Shown piece by piece: positions 1-13,931 of a stretch of DNA of 64,000 nt. Below the pieces are notes generated by a model. That model was given only the letters and a program-made list of their open reading frames with translations. It did not search any database and was not told the DNA's origin. The stretch's first letter is position 1, and each line of letters opens with the position of its first letter. The stretch comes from Paragonimus westermani (lineage: Eukaryota; Platyhelminthes; Trematoda; Plagiorchiida; Troglotrematidae), in NCBI GenBank assembly GCA_008508345.1, contig QNGE01000136.1, forward strand, positions 175,968 through 239,967, in the 5' to 3' direction. A program made the translations under genes and the position numbers.

Positions 1-3000
1 CTAAACGACTCGAGTCAGCATATAATGTAGTACGGCAGCCATTGATTAACAGTTCAACCACTACCCTCTTTAATAAGACTTCTTCTTCTTTTGAACAAAC
101 CACATTACAAGTACTGTTAATCCAAGTGACCTAGCAGTGCACTGAAGGTTAGATTGAACCGTCCTGTCTTCTTTTCAGTAGGATATCTAGAAAGGATAAA
201 ATACTGTTCGTTTTCTGGTCGTGAGACACACAGTGACTCTGGCGAGCCGAATTCATAGAATCCCAGAAGAAGCAAGAAGGTGAATGTTGACTGTAAAAAT
301 AAAACAATCCCAAATACAGTTTAAAAAGACAAAAAAAGAAAGCCGGACAAAACTGGTACATGAACATTTCCAGTGCATCATATATTGCTGACTCCGTTGT
401 TCAAAAGTAACCATGTCAATTTATAAACTGCAGTCTACACTGACTCGTCTATATCCTGCAGCTGATTTGTTCCTTAGCTTCTATTCAAAATGCTGCTCAC
501 CTTTCTGTCGACCGTATCTTACCGAACTGCTCCGTCCTTCGTACGATCTACCAGTTCACGCGCAGTCAGGATGAAGCCAATACTGGGAGAATGGTTGAGT
601 GCCTACGACTAGAGAGCAGTGAACCTACTCCAAAGTGGCTGGCGCGCTTACTGACGCAACATAAAATAACAGAGCATGTGAGCACAAACTGAACCTCGTC
701 CCTTGGAAGGCACACCATAAAAACGCGTTGCGTTTTTGACCCGGTCAACTCGGCTTAGGTGTTTTTGCATCTTCGTAACTTAAGATGGCTTACGTTTCCT
801 AGGCACATGTTAATCAGTCTCACGTATAAACCATCAGTTTAATTGAAATTGCGGAGAAATCTGTATCGACAGAACAGACCAGTACTATGATAAGGAGTGT
901 GTGAACATATGTTAAACTAACTGGTGCGCGCGAAGATGCAAAAAGCACGACGTGAGATCCGAAACCTAACGATATCCGTCATATAACACATCGCGTTGGC
1001 GACTCGGCCAGCTCGTTTGACGTAGTCTTGCCTAACCGAAACCCAAGGCTGCTGGCGTTTTCTGAGGCAGTGTTCATCAGCAGTCGCCCTCCGGAACCAT
1101 GCACTGCCACAAGCACTTTGTCTGACCAGGAAATGTTAACAAAGGCTCGTTATGTGTGAAGCTCGGAAGTTGGCGTTCTCTTGTTGCTTTTACCCACATG
1201 TTACACGAAGTTTGAAGTCTTACGCTGGCGACTGATTAGAACAGACGATGTGTTAACAGATGGCAACATTTCGTTTTTCGTTTTTGGATAGTTATATCTG
1301 AGATGATACTGAAGTACAGCCTGTTAAGTCTAAAATTGGGGAAATCTGCTCGATTCAATATTCACGAAGTTCTGTCTACTCTCTTCATTATCGTGCGTGA
1401 TAAGTAAAATACTTGAAAATGATTTGTTTGTAAGCGTTGTCCGCTCAAATAAGAGTTGTAAAGTGGATATAAATGCTAAAATAGTGTGCAGAAACAAAGT
1501 TGCTTTTGTACTCAATTCATGTTCGACTTTTGGAAGATGAACCCGCTGTGTATTTGCAAACATTTCAGATCAGTCGGTACACTTTTAAGCAAACCTGTAA
1601 GTAGTGCAATTAAAGGCGATCTTCTCGTGGATTCTTCTAAAGTAAATACTTCAGTGGTTTTGCCGAATTGGAGGCACTTCCAACCATCCGCGATTTTCGT
1701 ACTTAGGTGGATTTTTCGATCTGCCAACTTAAAGAAAAGCACCAGACACCAGAACTCTTCATCAGTCCATATCCTTGACACGACTGCGAACTAAGCCTTA
1801 GTTCAAGTGATCTTGAGATAGTCGTCATGATTGTTCCACTACTTGTCTTAACTTAGGCGTGAGCAAGTTGTTTGTTTTACATCTTCAGTCATGCCTACCT
1901 TCAGATGAGGCTTGTGCCAGTCATTCTTCTCCCGTGGAGTTAGTTAATGGTCTGTTGAATCCAATCAGTAATCGGCAGGAAGCCCTAGCCATCCAGGCGG
2001 AATCGCGGATTTCAATCAACCTGCGTATATATTTCTCTTATTGCCGACGATTACTTGAGAGAGTGGGTTATTATCGACTGAGAGTGACTCAAATTCAGTA
2101 ATTTTTCACACTCAAATAAACTCTCTAGCCAGCCTTTCCCAAAAATAACGTAAGATGAGCGTATCATTCTCGTTGAAGCACATTGGTGGTACGTGCCACA
2201 ATCCAGACCACGATTTAGTGTTTAGGTAGCAGAAGGAAGCTCAAATTGAAGACGTACAGTTGATGTTTGCACGCCCACTCTTTGGCTGGACAGGTGCAGT
2301 TCCAGTGTGGTATAGTTATGGTAAAGGGAAGGTGTAAATGTCATACAGTGATTGTCTTCACTGGTTGCCGTGGTTTTATTCAGTCGAAGCAGAGGTTTAA
2401 TATTCATTTCAGTCTGCCAGCTACTGGTCATCAGTATATGAACATTTTCGAAGAATTTCTTCCATTGTCTCTCAATTCTTCTGAGATCACCCGCGAAGTG
2501 AATTTTCGTATGAAGTATACCTCCAGTGGTTTTTTAATTGAACCAGAGAGTCCTGAAGTATCCAGAACTCTCACTTCCATAAACCCTCGTTTGCCCTTAT
2601 TGAACATGCCTTTACTGTAACATAAATTAATTATTGAAGCACGCAACTATATGGAATCTCCTTCGTACGCTGTACCAAATACAATGCCTTTAAATGTACA
2701 GTCGAACACAATGATCATAAAGTGACTATCTCATAATTTTGTACAACTGTTTGTTGTGAAGTCAGTGTATTAAAAAGAGCCCGATGATATCAAAAGAAGT
2801 GTACCTACAAAACTTTTTGGGTAGTATATACGGTATGTTAATTACGATGAACAATCTGTTCATACGCTTCTGATCCCTATGATTCCACATTTCTGCAGCA
2901 AACTTTTAAAGTGGAGTATCTACACGTACAGTGGTCTCGAGGGTCTACAGGATTGATGTGGCTTCATCTCACCTACTCCAGATGATGTTGCTGGCTACAT

Positions 3001-6000
3001 TTCTGGGATTTATGCTAATGAAATCGTCACAAACCCCGCTAATTTCTTGTTTTGTGTTATGAAAATTTCATTTCTCGGAAATCCGGTTGATGATGATGGT
3101 TCACTATCTGATCTTTAGCGATCTTCAGGTTGTTTATTGCCCCCCATCCAGAAGACTGTTGATGATGAGTGTTTACTCACACCAGTAGTGGTGCCTAAAA
3201 TCGGATTCATCTGTTGTTGTTGGTAATTTCATCAGGCAAGATTATGTGACTTGAGGCTGTAGTTTCCCTTTAACAGATTCATCAAAACAAAAATAACACA
3301 TGTTGCCCAATACTGACACTGCACTAACCTTTGTCTACTGTTAACTTAAACGTGCACACTGTGTACTACTGACAAATAGAGACAGACAGTGTATAGATCA
3401 AAGGGCCCACACGCCAATTATTGTTATCGGAATGCAGCCCCCATTGGTTGTTCATACATTTCCACTGTCGTGTTTGGATTGGCGTAGCTTCGCTAAAGGC
3501 TGGCAGCCCTGAACTTTGATCACATAACGAAACCCGAACTGAGGGAGGTGGGTCAATCTTTACCACTTCACCTCGTCCAAAAGCTTTGAAAATTTCCTTA
3601 AAATATCAGTAAATTGCTGATTATGACCTCAGAAACCGTGAGCTTACAATAGAATATATTCTGTTGAACCTCATTATCGTTTATCTAAAAGCACGCAACG
3701 TACTGAGTGTCATGCTAAGTAACATTTCTTTGCAGATGTTAGGACTTCTGTGGTTTTCCAACCTAACCATATCAAGTTAGTCAAACAAATCTAATCTGCG
3801 GTATGAGAAAACGTTTCACTCTGTCATTTCGGCTACAACTAAACTGAGAGAAGTGAATAGAGGAGGCAGTTTTCCAAAATCTTTTACTCCTTAAGAAAAA
3901 TTTCCGGTTGCTTCCGCCGACAGTTTTCGTTTGAAATGATGCACATGTTGTTGTGCTCTCTCTACTTTACTGGGTAATTTTTATGGTTCGTAAACGACGA
4001 TATGTGTATCTGGAGTGCCGATGGTGTGGGATTGATACCAAATTCGTAAATGCTGCACAACACTCCTGAACTCGAATTACCAGTAGTTCATTTTTGTGGT
4101 GGCCCGATTAGTAACTTACAGTCCTTTCGTACCCAGACTTCTCCAGCTACACCTTTTCCAAAACAAACAAATGGAAGGATATTCCGTAGATTTTTCATTT
4201 AGCATACAGCGCCTTACTGCCAAATTTGTCCATGGTCAGCTGACAAACGGTGATTGCAGTTAGGTCTTATGGTCACTGGGGTATCTTCAGTGCAATAGAG
4301 GTGTAAAGAACGTTATACGCATTTTAGAAAAAGTCCATTAACTTAGCCATTGCCTCCTTGTTTTCAGACCTCCAGAAATGAGTTGATAACATTATAATGC
4401 AGAATTGCAACTTATATAATCACAGTCCCTCAAGGCTGTTCTACAAGCGCTTGTCGAAGATTAACTTGTCTCAGGTCATTAGGACGTTGCCGTTTCGTGC
4501 AAACTTGACAATGAGATTCTCAACGTAAATAATACGTCTAGTGGTTTTGCAAAAATTGGTAGGCCGTTCAATATTCACTAACCTAAGATGAAATAATGTT
4601 TAATACTCACCACCTGCAAATCTGTTCTGGATGAGAGCTAAGAAATAACAGATAAAGGAATCTACGAACTAAAGTTGCTAAATTCTGAGACGTTGAAGAA
4701 CAGAACGTTTCTTGGACAAAGCAGATAGCACGTGTAAGTTTTGCTATATACCATGACCATCATTTACGCCAATACTGTTTTACTAGACAGATTACTCCGC
4801 CGTGCTACAAGTGGCTTTTCCCACAAATTTCTGGACTCGTGTACTCCCATTATTTCGGCGCCCAAACTAGCATCTGGTTTGGGCTCTCTTCTTTGCAGAT
4901 TTTGTATTGGTCCAGTAGCGTTGCACGTTTTTTCATCTTAGATGCTGTCCAACGTTGGATTAATTGCCGCATTTCAGCTGCCATTGATCCGTTTGTTAGA
5001 GAAATCCACACGAGGTGTTTTTGTGGAACTGTGCAACCTAAGTAACTGTTCTATCAGAAACCGTAGATGCATTTATAAAGAACGCTCGCAACCTTTGGCT
5101 GACCAATAAGTACATTTTCATTAGCCAATTCCTCGTTTGCTTGATTAGATGACGTCGTTTTTAATGCTTCTTTAATCCTGACTTTTATCCACTGATGTTG
5201 GCTGTTTTCTCATGCTCTCATTGATTACAAGGTTTTCTTTGCCTGAACTGTGCGCACTAACAAGTAGTACTCCCCGTTCGGTTGCCACGTCATTGGATTG
5301 CTAATGGATGTATCACGTTTTGATTAATAACTCGAATCCGCGTCTGTTTAATACAGTCAACGACTTTCCTTACTATCACGCTGATCAGAGTGAACACAGT
5401 CAATACCACTGATGGCTAGCACCGCTCCGAAGAAAGTAGCACATAATTTGTCACTTCTATTCAACAGCCAATATTTATCATATAAAGTGTCTAGACTCTA
5501 ACTGTTCCATTATTTTTCGTACGACCCTCACCCTTGCTGGTCTTCAAGTGAGAGGAGCCCTGACTCGTTTTCTCGTGCTTCGGTAATAACCCAGCTTCCA
5601 CGTTCACAGTCAGCATCCTTACTGACAAGACTTCGTGTTCAACAGCAAGGTATCAATTGAACAAAAAGTGAACGTGTGCTACATTTGGTAGTTAGTCTTA
5701 GGCCGGCAAGATTTTGAGTTGAGCAACTGATCCATACTGAAAGGATATTGAATTTTAACTGTCTTCTGAATAGGACCGTATAGTTAACCAGAGTACACGC
5801 ACCACCAACTGCGAATAACATCGTAGCCGACAAAAGCCAGCCAAGCAAAACGTCGACCAGCCGCCAAACCCATATGGTTCTCAAGTGATGACAAGTAAAA
5901 CAATTCTTGGGAGATCACATGTCAGATTAAAAAGCTTGGGCATTTGAGTCAAGTTAATGGAAAATATCTACGAACGGACCGATCAGAAAACAATTTTGTT

Positions 6001-9000
6001 ATCGATGAAAGGCTTGGCAGATTAGTTAATCTGAAACAGATCCAATTTGGTCGCCCAACAGCAATCGCTAGCGCAAAGTTGTTGCTCTACAACACGGTGC
6101 TAATTACCTATTGATTTTAAATTGCTCAATGTCACTCAGATCGTAGTTTTGATTATTCTACACAGCGGCTAAGTATGCTACAGTTAAAGTCCCCTATCGG
6201 ACGAACTTAACTCCAACAAATATGACCTTAGAGTATCTTTAACTGTTATTTCAACGTTTGAAGGAACATGAATAACGAATAATATGAAACTGGTAGTGTT
6301 GACGCATTCAAATGATTCAAGCGGCGTGTGATCTAAACTAGTCGACTTTATTCTCCTTTTGTTTTTGGCGTTTCCTGTTTTTCATTATTAATCAAAATTA
6401 GGTCGTTTTATGTAGCACTGAATCTGCGTCATATTTTACATGCCGTTTGGGTCGATCATAGCTGAAAGTACGAAACGTAGTAACGTGATACGTGATGAGC
6501 TTCACCTTCCGTTTCTGTGGTCGTTCGACAATACTATGGGGATGTTTCACTCAATCCTTTTTAGCTCTGTCAGGTTACCGATATCGTCACCTGCTTCATC
6601 AACCTAAATTTAAGTCAACACCATCCGTGCTTCTTGTACAGTGAGTTGCGAAATTGTACTGATTCTCCTAAATAGCCGTGAACACCTTCTGTGAGTTTAA
6701 CCCCTCAGATATAGTAACTCGTCTGAACTTGGAAAATTTTGTGTTGTATTCGCTTGTTTCGTTACTACTGACAGATTACTGAGGTAAGTCATTATTTACC
6801 TAGGTTATTCACTAACTCATACTAAACCACCACATGTTCGTTTTATTTATAGTCGTGTTTTACTCTAGTAAAGCTGACACAAAATTGGAAACTTTACTTG
6901 TGAATCATCTCTTTCTGACTTTTACTTATTAAGTGCAATAACAAATATTATCCGTTTTTTGACAACTTCAGTGTTACATACCATATACTTTCGATGGTTT
7001 TTGCACTGTTTTTGGTGAAGTTGCTAGTGTTATTCCGCTTTACAAACTTGATTGTACACCATGGATATAAGTGCGCCAGTACTAATCTGTAATGCGGCAT
7101 TTCTCGGCATTATTAGGGCTAGAGGTTATGCAGGTTGTGATGACCAACAACCATGTGGCTTTTACAAACACTGGAGTTCTAATCACATGTCTCAGCATTT
7201 TTATTCCACGTCCAGACTTCATAAATGCACTCTGAAGCAGGCGTGATGCAAAAATGCATGTATTTGGGATTCCCAGTTTTTCTATTTATGTATAACGGTT
7301 CTTTTGATGCGACGAACAATTCAATAATTTTTTCCAGGTGCTACTTTGCTTGTAATTCAATAGTTGCTGGCCCTTGTGTTTTTGTTCTCTTGCTTCTGTT
7401 ATCAAAAACTGAGGTACAGCAAATTACTTACGTATTTACAAGCGCTGCTGGAAATTCACAATCTTCGATCTCACAACTTTCTAATGTCATACAGTGAATG
7501 CACAAAATCAAGGCAGCACCGGAAGTCTATCAACAAGTTTCTGATTATGATTCATAAGCAATATGAAGTGTATTAAAAGGCTTCCAAAGCCCACCGTTTA
7601 AATAGTTTCGCGTGTTTGCCAGCAGAACGAACTACTTTTTCAGGCGTATCACACATTGTTTGCAACCATTCAAACCCTTCATAAATCTTTCTGAAGAGTA
7701 GAGGTTTACAGATACAGCCTCAGAGATCACGTGTTGGCTATTTCTGCTGTGACACCTTTGGACAGCTTCAACCCAAATATCCTCATGGTATTTGTAACTA
7801 GCGAATCAGATGTCGTAAATATGTCCCGCAGGAGATGGAAATTAACCTCAAAGGCTCCTGGCGGTATATGCTGGGCATCAGATCAATGTAGATTTCCTCC
7901 GTACTAGGGTGTTAGGCACCTTTTTTATGGGGAAATGTTGTTCCTGTCATGCGTATGCACATCAATAGTTCGTAGACTTTGTAACTAACAACTTTTTCTG
8001 GCGGGGTTCTCTAAGTGCTATCGGGTATCCTTAATAAATGCGACAGTTCGTCCTCAGTGCACCTTATATCTCCGGCTTTTTCAAACTTCTACCCGTTTAA
8101 TGTGATAAACCAAGACAGCTTCATTTATGTGGGATATTTTCGTGGACTCAAAACGTGATCAACAGTTGCGTGGCACAAATGCTGCGACAATTTAGTAATT
8201 TCTTTTGATTTAATGTTCTACTCGAAACCAACCTCATCGTTGTGCACAGTATCAACGTACCCGACTCAACACTCGCTGAAGACAAGAAATTGTTAGTAAT
8301 CTACAGAACTATGGCTAACTGTTGTTTATCCGTGCCGTAGGACGCATTATATGAGCCTTTTAACTCATTAGTTGAGTATTTTAATAAGTCCTTTCAAAAA
8401 TAGAATAGATCGCCACTTATTGATTTAATTGCCATCAACCGACTTGTATATCCTTGCGGTGAAGCCTGATTACAGAACCATGTCACCCACGAAGGTGTTC
8501 GGTCTGAAAATGCTTTGAGATCAGACACACTTCTTCAATAATAATTTTTTCTGCAGTCAATACCTTTGTTGCTTCAGTTAAGGTAACACCTTCATTACAC
8601 AACCCGTTCTACCAACGTAAACCTCGAAATATTTTTCCAATTTGCCAAACTCATGTCAGAAAGGAGGAAGACTGGAAAAGTAACACGCTAACTGTCACTT
8701 CAACTAACAACCAAATTAATTGCGGTTTTTTGATTACTATTTCACGAATTCTATAAATAGAAATCTTTAGGTATGTGTAAGTTACACAGTATATATCAAT
8801 TCTACTCGCTGTTTCAAGATGAAATGACGAGAACTTCTTCTTAGTGACAACGATCAGCAATTTAGTTCTTCTCTTTTTCTCAAGAAGTTTTCCGGTGGAA
8901 CATTCTACCCTAGCGTCAAACACAAAGAGTTTCAAATTACCAAGAAACCAGTGACATGGTGGGGCAACAAACTAAACAGTTGTTACTTGTGATCATTACT

Positions 9001-10209
9001 AGTTATGATGCCGGTATTATTCCTCTTTCTGCTGAGAGTAGGTGTTTGTTCTTTGTCATTACCTACAACTAGTGTTTCTGCCTCTTTCTCTCTGTTCGAG
9101 CTCTTCACGGTCAGTAAATGTGTAAGCTCTGAAACGTTTCATCGGTAAGTTTCAAAATACTTACCCACAGTTTATAAGAAGGACTGAACTTCACAGCATG
9201 TATAAGGGATCAGTGCCAGCACAGTGGCGTATTCATTCGAATACTTTGCTTGAAAAACAGAATCTAGGCTCTTAATTGTCGACTGTCTTAGCCGTATGTC
9301 GGCGCCGACCTCGTATTCGTTGATGAGGTTTTCGTGTGCTGGCTGTAAGAGCAGCGGCTTAGGACTCCGCTTGATCATCTTGCAAACCAAAAAACTTTTA
9401 GGCTTGGCTGTCAGCATAATTTTAATACCAACAAGGTAGTATTTTTGCAACTACAAACAATATTTTCGTCGAATAATGTTCCGTTCATTCCAATCTCTCA
9501 AATGCTATTAAGAACTAGGACAAAACAAAGTAAAAACCAATACTGTGCATTGTATACCTTGCTTATAACAACCTCGCTGAAACTTACTTATACACCGTGT
9601 TCAATGTGTTACTTCTACCCTGAGCCCTAGTACCCTTATGACTCTTGGTGAGCAGAAGTTCGCTATGACCACATCTTTCAATCACATTTTCATAATTCAC
9701 CAACGTTTTATACACTCAAGTGGCTAACTATCAATCAGAAAAGGGAAATAATAAGTGTTTATAGTAGCAGACTAAAGTGGGCTCCGCTTGAAACCCGTGG
9801 GGACGTTGTGCTAGCCAAGCGGTCCAGTCGATTCGCAATTGTGTTTTTTGGATAATATCAAAATTGACACCACGTTTTCATTTCTTAACTACAAACAATC
9901 CCCGTCACCAGTTACTTTCCAACTAAGCTTCTAAATAAAGTCGGGCAGGAATGAAGCGGAGACCAACAACAAACAAAACACACTTTGTGCAAAATAGCAT
10001 GGGTAAAATTTATTCGGCTGCACATTATTTTTCAATGCAGTAATTGTGCTAGAGACAGTGAGCATGGTTACACAATAGTGTGTTCAGGTCACTTGATTTT
10101 ACGCTATCCATCAGCTGTTCCGTACGATTACGCAGTGATAGTATATGTATATATTCCTTTGAGAGAGTAAAGTGTATCATCATTTTACTTTGCCACTTAT
10201 TCCGCATTT
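1..10209. other. Long stretch with no recognised gene
   Basis: I read both strands and found only short open frames without family resemblance, conserved motifs or convincing splice-site pairs. Short TA-rich and T-rich tracts are common. If the doublecortin gene that starts at 14230 on the minus strand extends normally, its later exons should lie in this stretch, but I could not pick one out. A hydrophilic minus-strand open block near 9000-9130 and a 92-codon minus-strand frame at 9172-9450 are possible but unsupported. Confidence 0.4.
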
Positions 10210-12246
10210 ATGAACAGCCAGTTTGGTGACACTCATTATATACACGATTTTCACGAACCCACGTGGCACACTGTCCGCCGAAATATGCCGGTATCACGCG
10301 GGTTTTGTCGAGCAATGATTGGAATGTTCGTAGCGACTATAGTAGGTAATATTTTCATAGCCGCATTCACCCGTATCTTTTCGATGATTTTGGTCTTGTA
10401 CCTGCTTTTGTCTTTGTTAAGCTATCCATTTAATAACACTCCTTCAAGTGCTAAACGCACAACTCGCTCCACGCCTCGTTAGCTTGACGTATCTCCATGT
10501 ACACTCTGTTTTCCAGGGTCGATGCTAATAAACGAGGGTCAACGTGGTGAGTCTTCTTTTTTCATTGTCGATTGGCTATCGATAGTGAAAATCGACTGGG
10601 TTTTCATCATGTTCGATCAGTTCCAACATGTTAAAAACAAGTATCTCATTGAATCATTATCCCAGAAATGGAGGTCTGTTAACATCACTTCGAAATCTGT
10701 ATTAACCTTCTCCGAAAATTTGACGAAATTTGTTTAACCGAACTCATAAATTCGAACATTATTAATTGGCAGTCTGTCGCGGTCGCTGAGGTAATTTTCG
10801 AGGGAGTTGGAATTTTCTGCTTCTACTGAACACTACGGAGGTGGTCAGCTTGTATTGTATATTTACATGTGCTACTTATGAAAAACTTTTCAACTGGAAA
10901 TTTCAATTTTGTCCTGCCTCAAATATCTACGGAGATATGAAATTCCAAATACATCCATAAAACTTGTATTGTTATGGTTCATGTTCAAATTTAGCTTAGG
11001 TTTATGAAGTGATATTCGGGCTACTCGGTGTAAACTGATGAATGTCTGTAATACGATTGCACTGCCTAGAAGGAATAGCGTAAGAGTGATGTATTTTACT
11101 TTTTTTCTATCCCGATTATTTACGAAGATAGGCCGTTTCTTAGTCACCGTCGCAACTTTTTGTCGTCTAATTTTCCTTCCTTTCTCTTTCCACTACGATT
11201 TTTGTGGACTATTTGAACAGAAATCGGGTTGACGGTGAGGCGGTTATGACTATTGAGGGAAGACAGAATCGTTTGCTGATTATGTAGAAGTGTCTGATAG
11301 ATTATGATGTAAAAACACGGGATATGGTTTCTCCTATTTTCTCGGGTTTTAAATAAAATTATCTAGGCGGATCGGGAAGACTTAAAAGTGTTGAAAATGA
11401 ACAGTGAAATCGATTTCAATGAAATCACCGAATTTAAAAGGACCAAGAAAGCTTTGCTCGCGAATTTTATTTTCTTGCCCGTCGTTTATGGTGCGGGACC
11501 CGCACTGTTTCGCTACTTGGGGAGGCGCTTGGCTGTTTCAGCAAAAATACACACAAACAAAAATAAACTGTGGCAGAACAAAATGATACAGGATTTATCA
11601 TTTAATCACCCAGTAATGTCTGTTGGTCGTTTGTAGCCCTCTGTAACACACTACGACGGTCGACTGTTTTTTGAGTGCCTTGCATAAGTCACTCAATAAT
11701 TTCATTAGTAAAGCAATCTCGGCCAAGCTCTTTGTAACTTTGCGAACGAGAAAAATGTGGAGGACTTGGATCATATATCCGAAACATAATTGTCATTGAC
11801 TTATTTTTGTTTGGTTACAGTATATGACGATAATATGCTCATGAATTCATGAACGTTGGTGCACCTTTGTTAGCATCAACAGCCAAATTATGGTATCCGC
11901 AAAATCCGAATGTATAGACATAGTGGATGGTACCAAAACAAAATGTAATTTTTAATTTTACGAACAAAAACTAGGCGTGTATATGCCCCCACATAACATA
12001 TACGTCTTTTTATTGCCGTCTGATCGTCTTACGGGTGTCTTTTGAGTATATTGACTAAACACTTGGCCCAGTGTCTTCCCAGAGTCTTGCCTTTGAGACA
12101 ATCAGAAATCTTTCGAAAGAAATCTATGCACATAAAAATTTCCAGGCGAATTTCATGAAGTCTAATGCACCGCTACTGCGTTTCATTAATTCACTGAATA
12201 TTATGCCGATTATTATGGCATTTTAACCATCCCTGCTAGCACACAT
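10210..12246. other. No recognised gene
   Basis: Two plus-strand frames start with ATG here: one near 10210 with hydrophobic segments, ending at 10482, and one at 11397 ending at 11636. Neither resembles a family I know, and neither has splice sites that tie it to other exons. I treat the stretch as non-coding or intronic. Confidence 0.35.
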
Positions 12247-12259
12247 TAGGGATTATTTC

Positions 12260-12356
12260 GGGATAATGTACGGCAGTTTCGGGATTGAATACGCTCGGCG
12301 TTTGGTTGGTGTGAGCTTAAGGGATGAATTACGTCAATCTTGGGATAAAGTACGGT
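12260..12356 (+). repeat. Subterminal repeat array of the transposon
   Basis: Four 15-bp units matching GGGATNNANTACGNC or one base off start at 12260, 12281, 12321 and 12342 (spacings 21, 40 and 21 bp). A fifth unit in the same orientation starts at 13596, beyond the transposase frame. In CACTA elements such repeats bind element-encoded protein; that role here is inference. Confidence 0.55.
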
Positions 12357-12861
12357 TGAATTTTTGTGGCCAATGAGGGAACAACAAGAATGAACCTGAA
12401 TAAAATGTTGTGTGACTAAGTTCATTATCATTACTTGTCTCCATAAATGTGTTCATATGAGAACCGAGGAGGAAAACGTTCAACTATAAGAAATCGCTCA
12501 TTGTACGCGCAGTCGTTTTTTGTTTAGCTACATTTCAAGGCAAAACGCTTTCAATTTCGTCATACTCGAATTTCATCTGGTTTCTCTTGGCAGGTTCTTA
12601 CGTTCCCTACAATTTCGTTACTTCGTTTAAAGATATCTTACAATCAGTAATCTCAACAAAATGTGAGTTCATATTAGCGAATGTTTATTGCTCTCAGTGG
12701 GGTATGGAATTAATTCCAGTCGTCCCACTATCTACCGTCACGTACGCCGTGCCATGGAAGGTTCCACGCTAGCATTTCCAACGCTGGACTGGAGCCTACT
12801 GAATGTCATGCACCCAGTTTGTTAGAAGGTGTTTGTAAAAACTTCCTTTTTGTAACCCACA

Positions 12862-13581
12862 ACGTTAGATGTTCCCGAGCGAGCGGAAGACTGTGAATTG
12901 TTACAGGAAACCCGTGATGCTGAGGATGCCCAGTCTGTGTTGTCGAACAATATTATCGATCGGCTTTGAGATTGGGTTGTTTCATTTAATACTCCCAGTG
13001 TGCAAGTCAATCGGCTTCTGCAAATTCTGAGAGGAAGACTGCCTGAACTACCGTCAGGTGCAAAAACACTGATGGAAACTCCGCGAACTTCGCTGATACG
13101 TGACGTGCATCCTGGTGAATATGCACATTTCGGTTTGGTTAATGGCATTGCACAAACGTTCGCATGCCACCAGTTGCGGGAGGTCTTCAACATTGCAGTA
13201 CATTTGAATATTGATGGCTTGTCACTGACCAAGCCGGAAAAGTACACTTTATGGCCTATGTTATGCAGTCAGTGCGAGCCGTTTGTGTCGCAACCCTTCA
13301 TTGTTGGCATCGACGGTGGAAAGAGCAAACCGGAGGACGTCAACTATTATCTTCTTGACATTATTAATGAACTGTGTGGTGTGCTATCAGCAGGTATACT
13401 GTTTGTGGGGACCAACGTGAGCGTAAACCTTAAGGCCATTATCTGTGATACAACGGCCAGTTCGTTTGTTAAACGAATACGTAGCCATGATGCTTATTAT
13501 GGCTGTGATAAATGTAAGCAGAGAGAACTGTACTTCAAACGCAAGTTAACGGTTACTCTACATGGCGGCGATTCGGGGTAA
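12862..13581 (+). pseudogene. Broken CACTA-like (Transposase_21-type) transposase fragment
   Basis: The frame reads about 235 codons with one in-frame TGA at 12967-12969; the longest clean part is 13000-13581. Visible landmarks in order are: a PRTSLI segment; a HFGL-like segment (AHFGLVNGIA); LNIDGLSLTK followed by LWPMLCSQ; FIVGIDGGKSKPEDVN with a following acidic-helical stretch; and a block with ICDTTASSFVKRI, then GCDKCKQRELYF with two cysteines. This order (S/NxDG - W-P - P-FIVGI - SKP - CD.PA - C-x2-C) is that of animal and plant EnSpm/CACTA transposase_21-like proteins. The frame then stops, so the C-terminal half is missing. The family call is from pattern recognition, not a search. 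Confidence 0.6.
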
Positions 13582-13778
13582 TTTAAGCCGTTTTAGGGAT
13601 ACATTACGGCTGTGCTACAGTGGACAAAATGAATAAATCGGATTAATTTTGCGCTATACATTTAGGATAATTTCGGGTTCTGTGTGGCAAAAACGTAATT
13701 CATCTCTAACACACACTCGCGCTGATCAATGTAGAGCATATTGGGTTTTTGCGTAATCTATACTTATTTGTTCTAACA

Positions 13779-13853
13779 TGCAATCCCTGCAGGGATTGCA
13801 AACCGAATCGTTGTAAAAACAACGATGTGTGAAATTTCATAAAATGAATTTCA
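13779..13853. repeat. Three consecutive hairpins
   Basis: First, 13779-13800 is a perfect 22-bp palindrome (11-nt arm TGCAATCCCTG followed by its exact complement, PstI site at the centre). Second, 13807-13826 has a perfect 8-bp stem (ATCGTTGT/ACAACGAT) with an AAAA loop. Third, 13830-13853 has a 10-bp stem with one bulged T (TGAAATTTCAT/ATGAATTTCA). They lie between the transposon remnant and the doublecortin exon. No function can be assigned. Confidence 0.75.
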
Positions 13854-13931
13854 AGATCATCGTTGCACTCTCGTGCTACTCTATAATATTTGCCCAACAA
13901 ACTATGAAATAAAACTGAACAGTAAACTTAC

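Larger units (their letters stand above)
12247..13690 (+). mobile_element. CACTA/EnSpm-like DNA transposon remnant
   Basis: The unit holds a broken transposase frame (12862-13581) flanked by repeated 15-bp motifs of the form GGGATNNANTACGNC. Four copies lie on the left (12260, 12281, 12321, 12342) and one on the right (13596). A related GGATWATTTCGGG motif sits at the outer edges (about 12249 and 13662). Arrays of short subterminal repeats around a transposase are typical of the CACTA/EnSpm superfamily, which is known in schistosomes. The exact ends and the target-site duplication are not clear; CACACA occurs near both outer edges. The remnant lies on the opposite strand within what would be the first intron of the minus-strand doublecortin gene. 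Confidence 0.6.

Noticed and set aside
9795..9850. tRNA-Leu-like start (TAGCCAAGCGGTCC, resembling a Pol III A box)
   Set aside because: There is no B box within range and no acceptor or T stem can be formed.
10210..10482. 90-codon ATG frame with hydrophobic segments
   Set aside because: It matches no family, has no splice context, and frames of this length are expected by chance in 64 kb.
11397..11636. 79-codon ATG frame
   Set aside because: No recognisable motif or conserved pattern; length is within chance expectation.
12822..13247. 141-codon minus-strand open frame
   Set aside because: It is antisense to the transposase frame, which carries the recognisable motifs.
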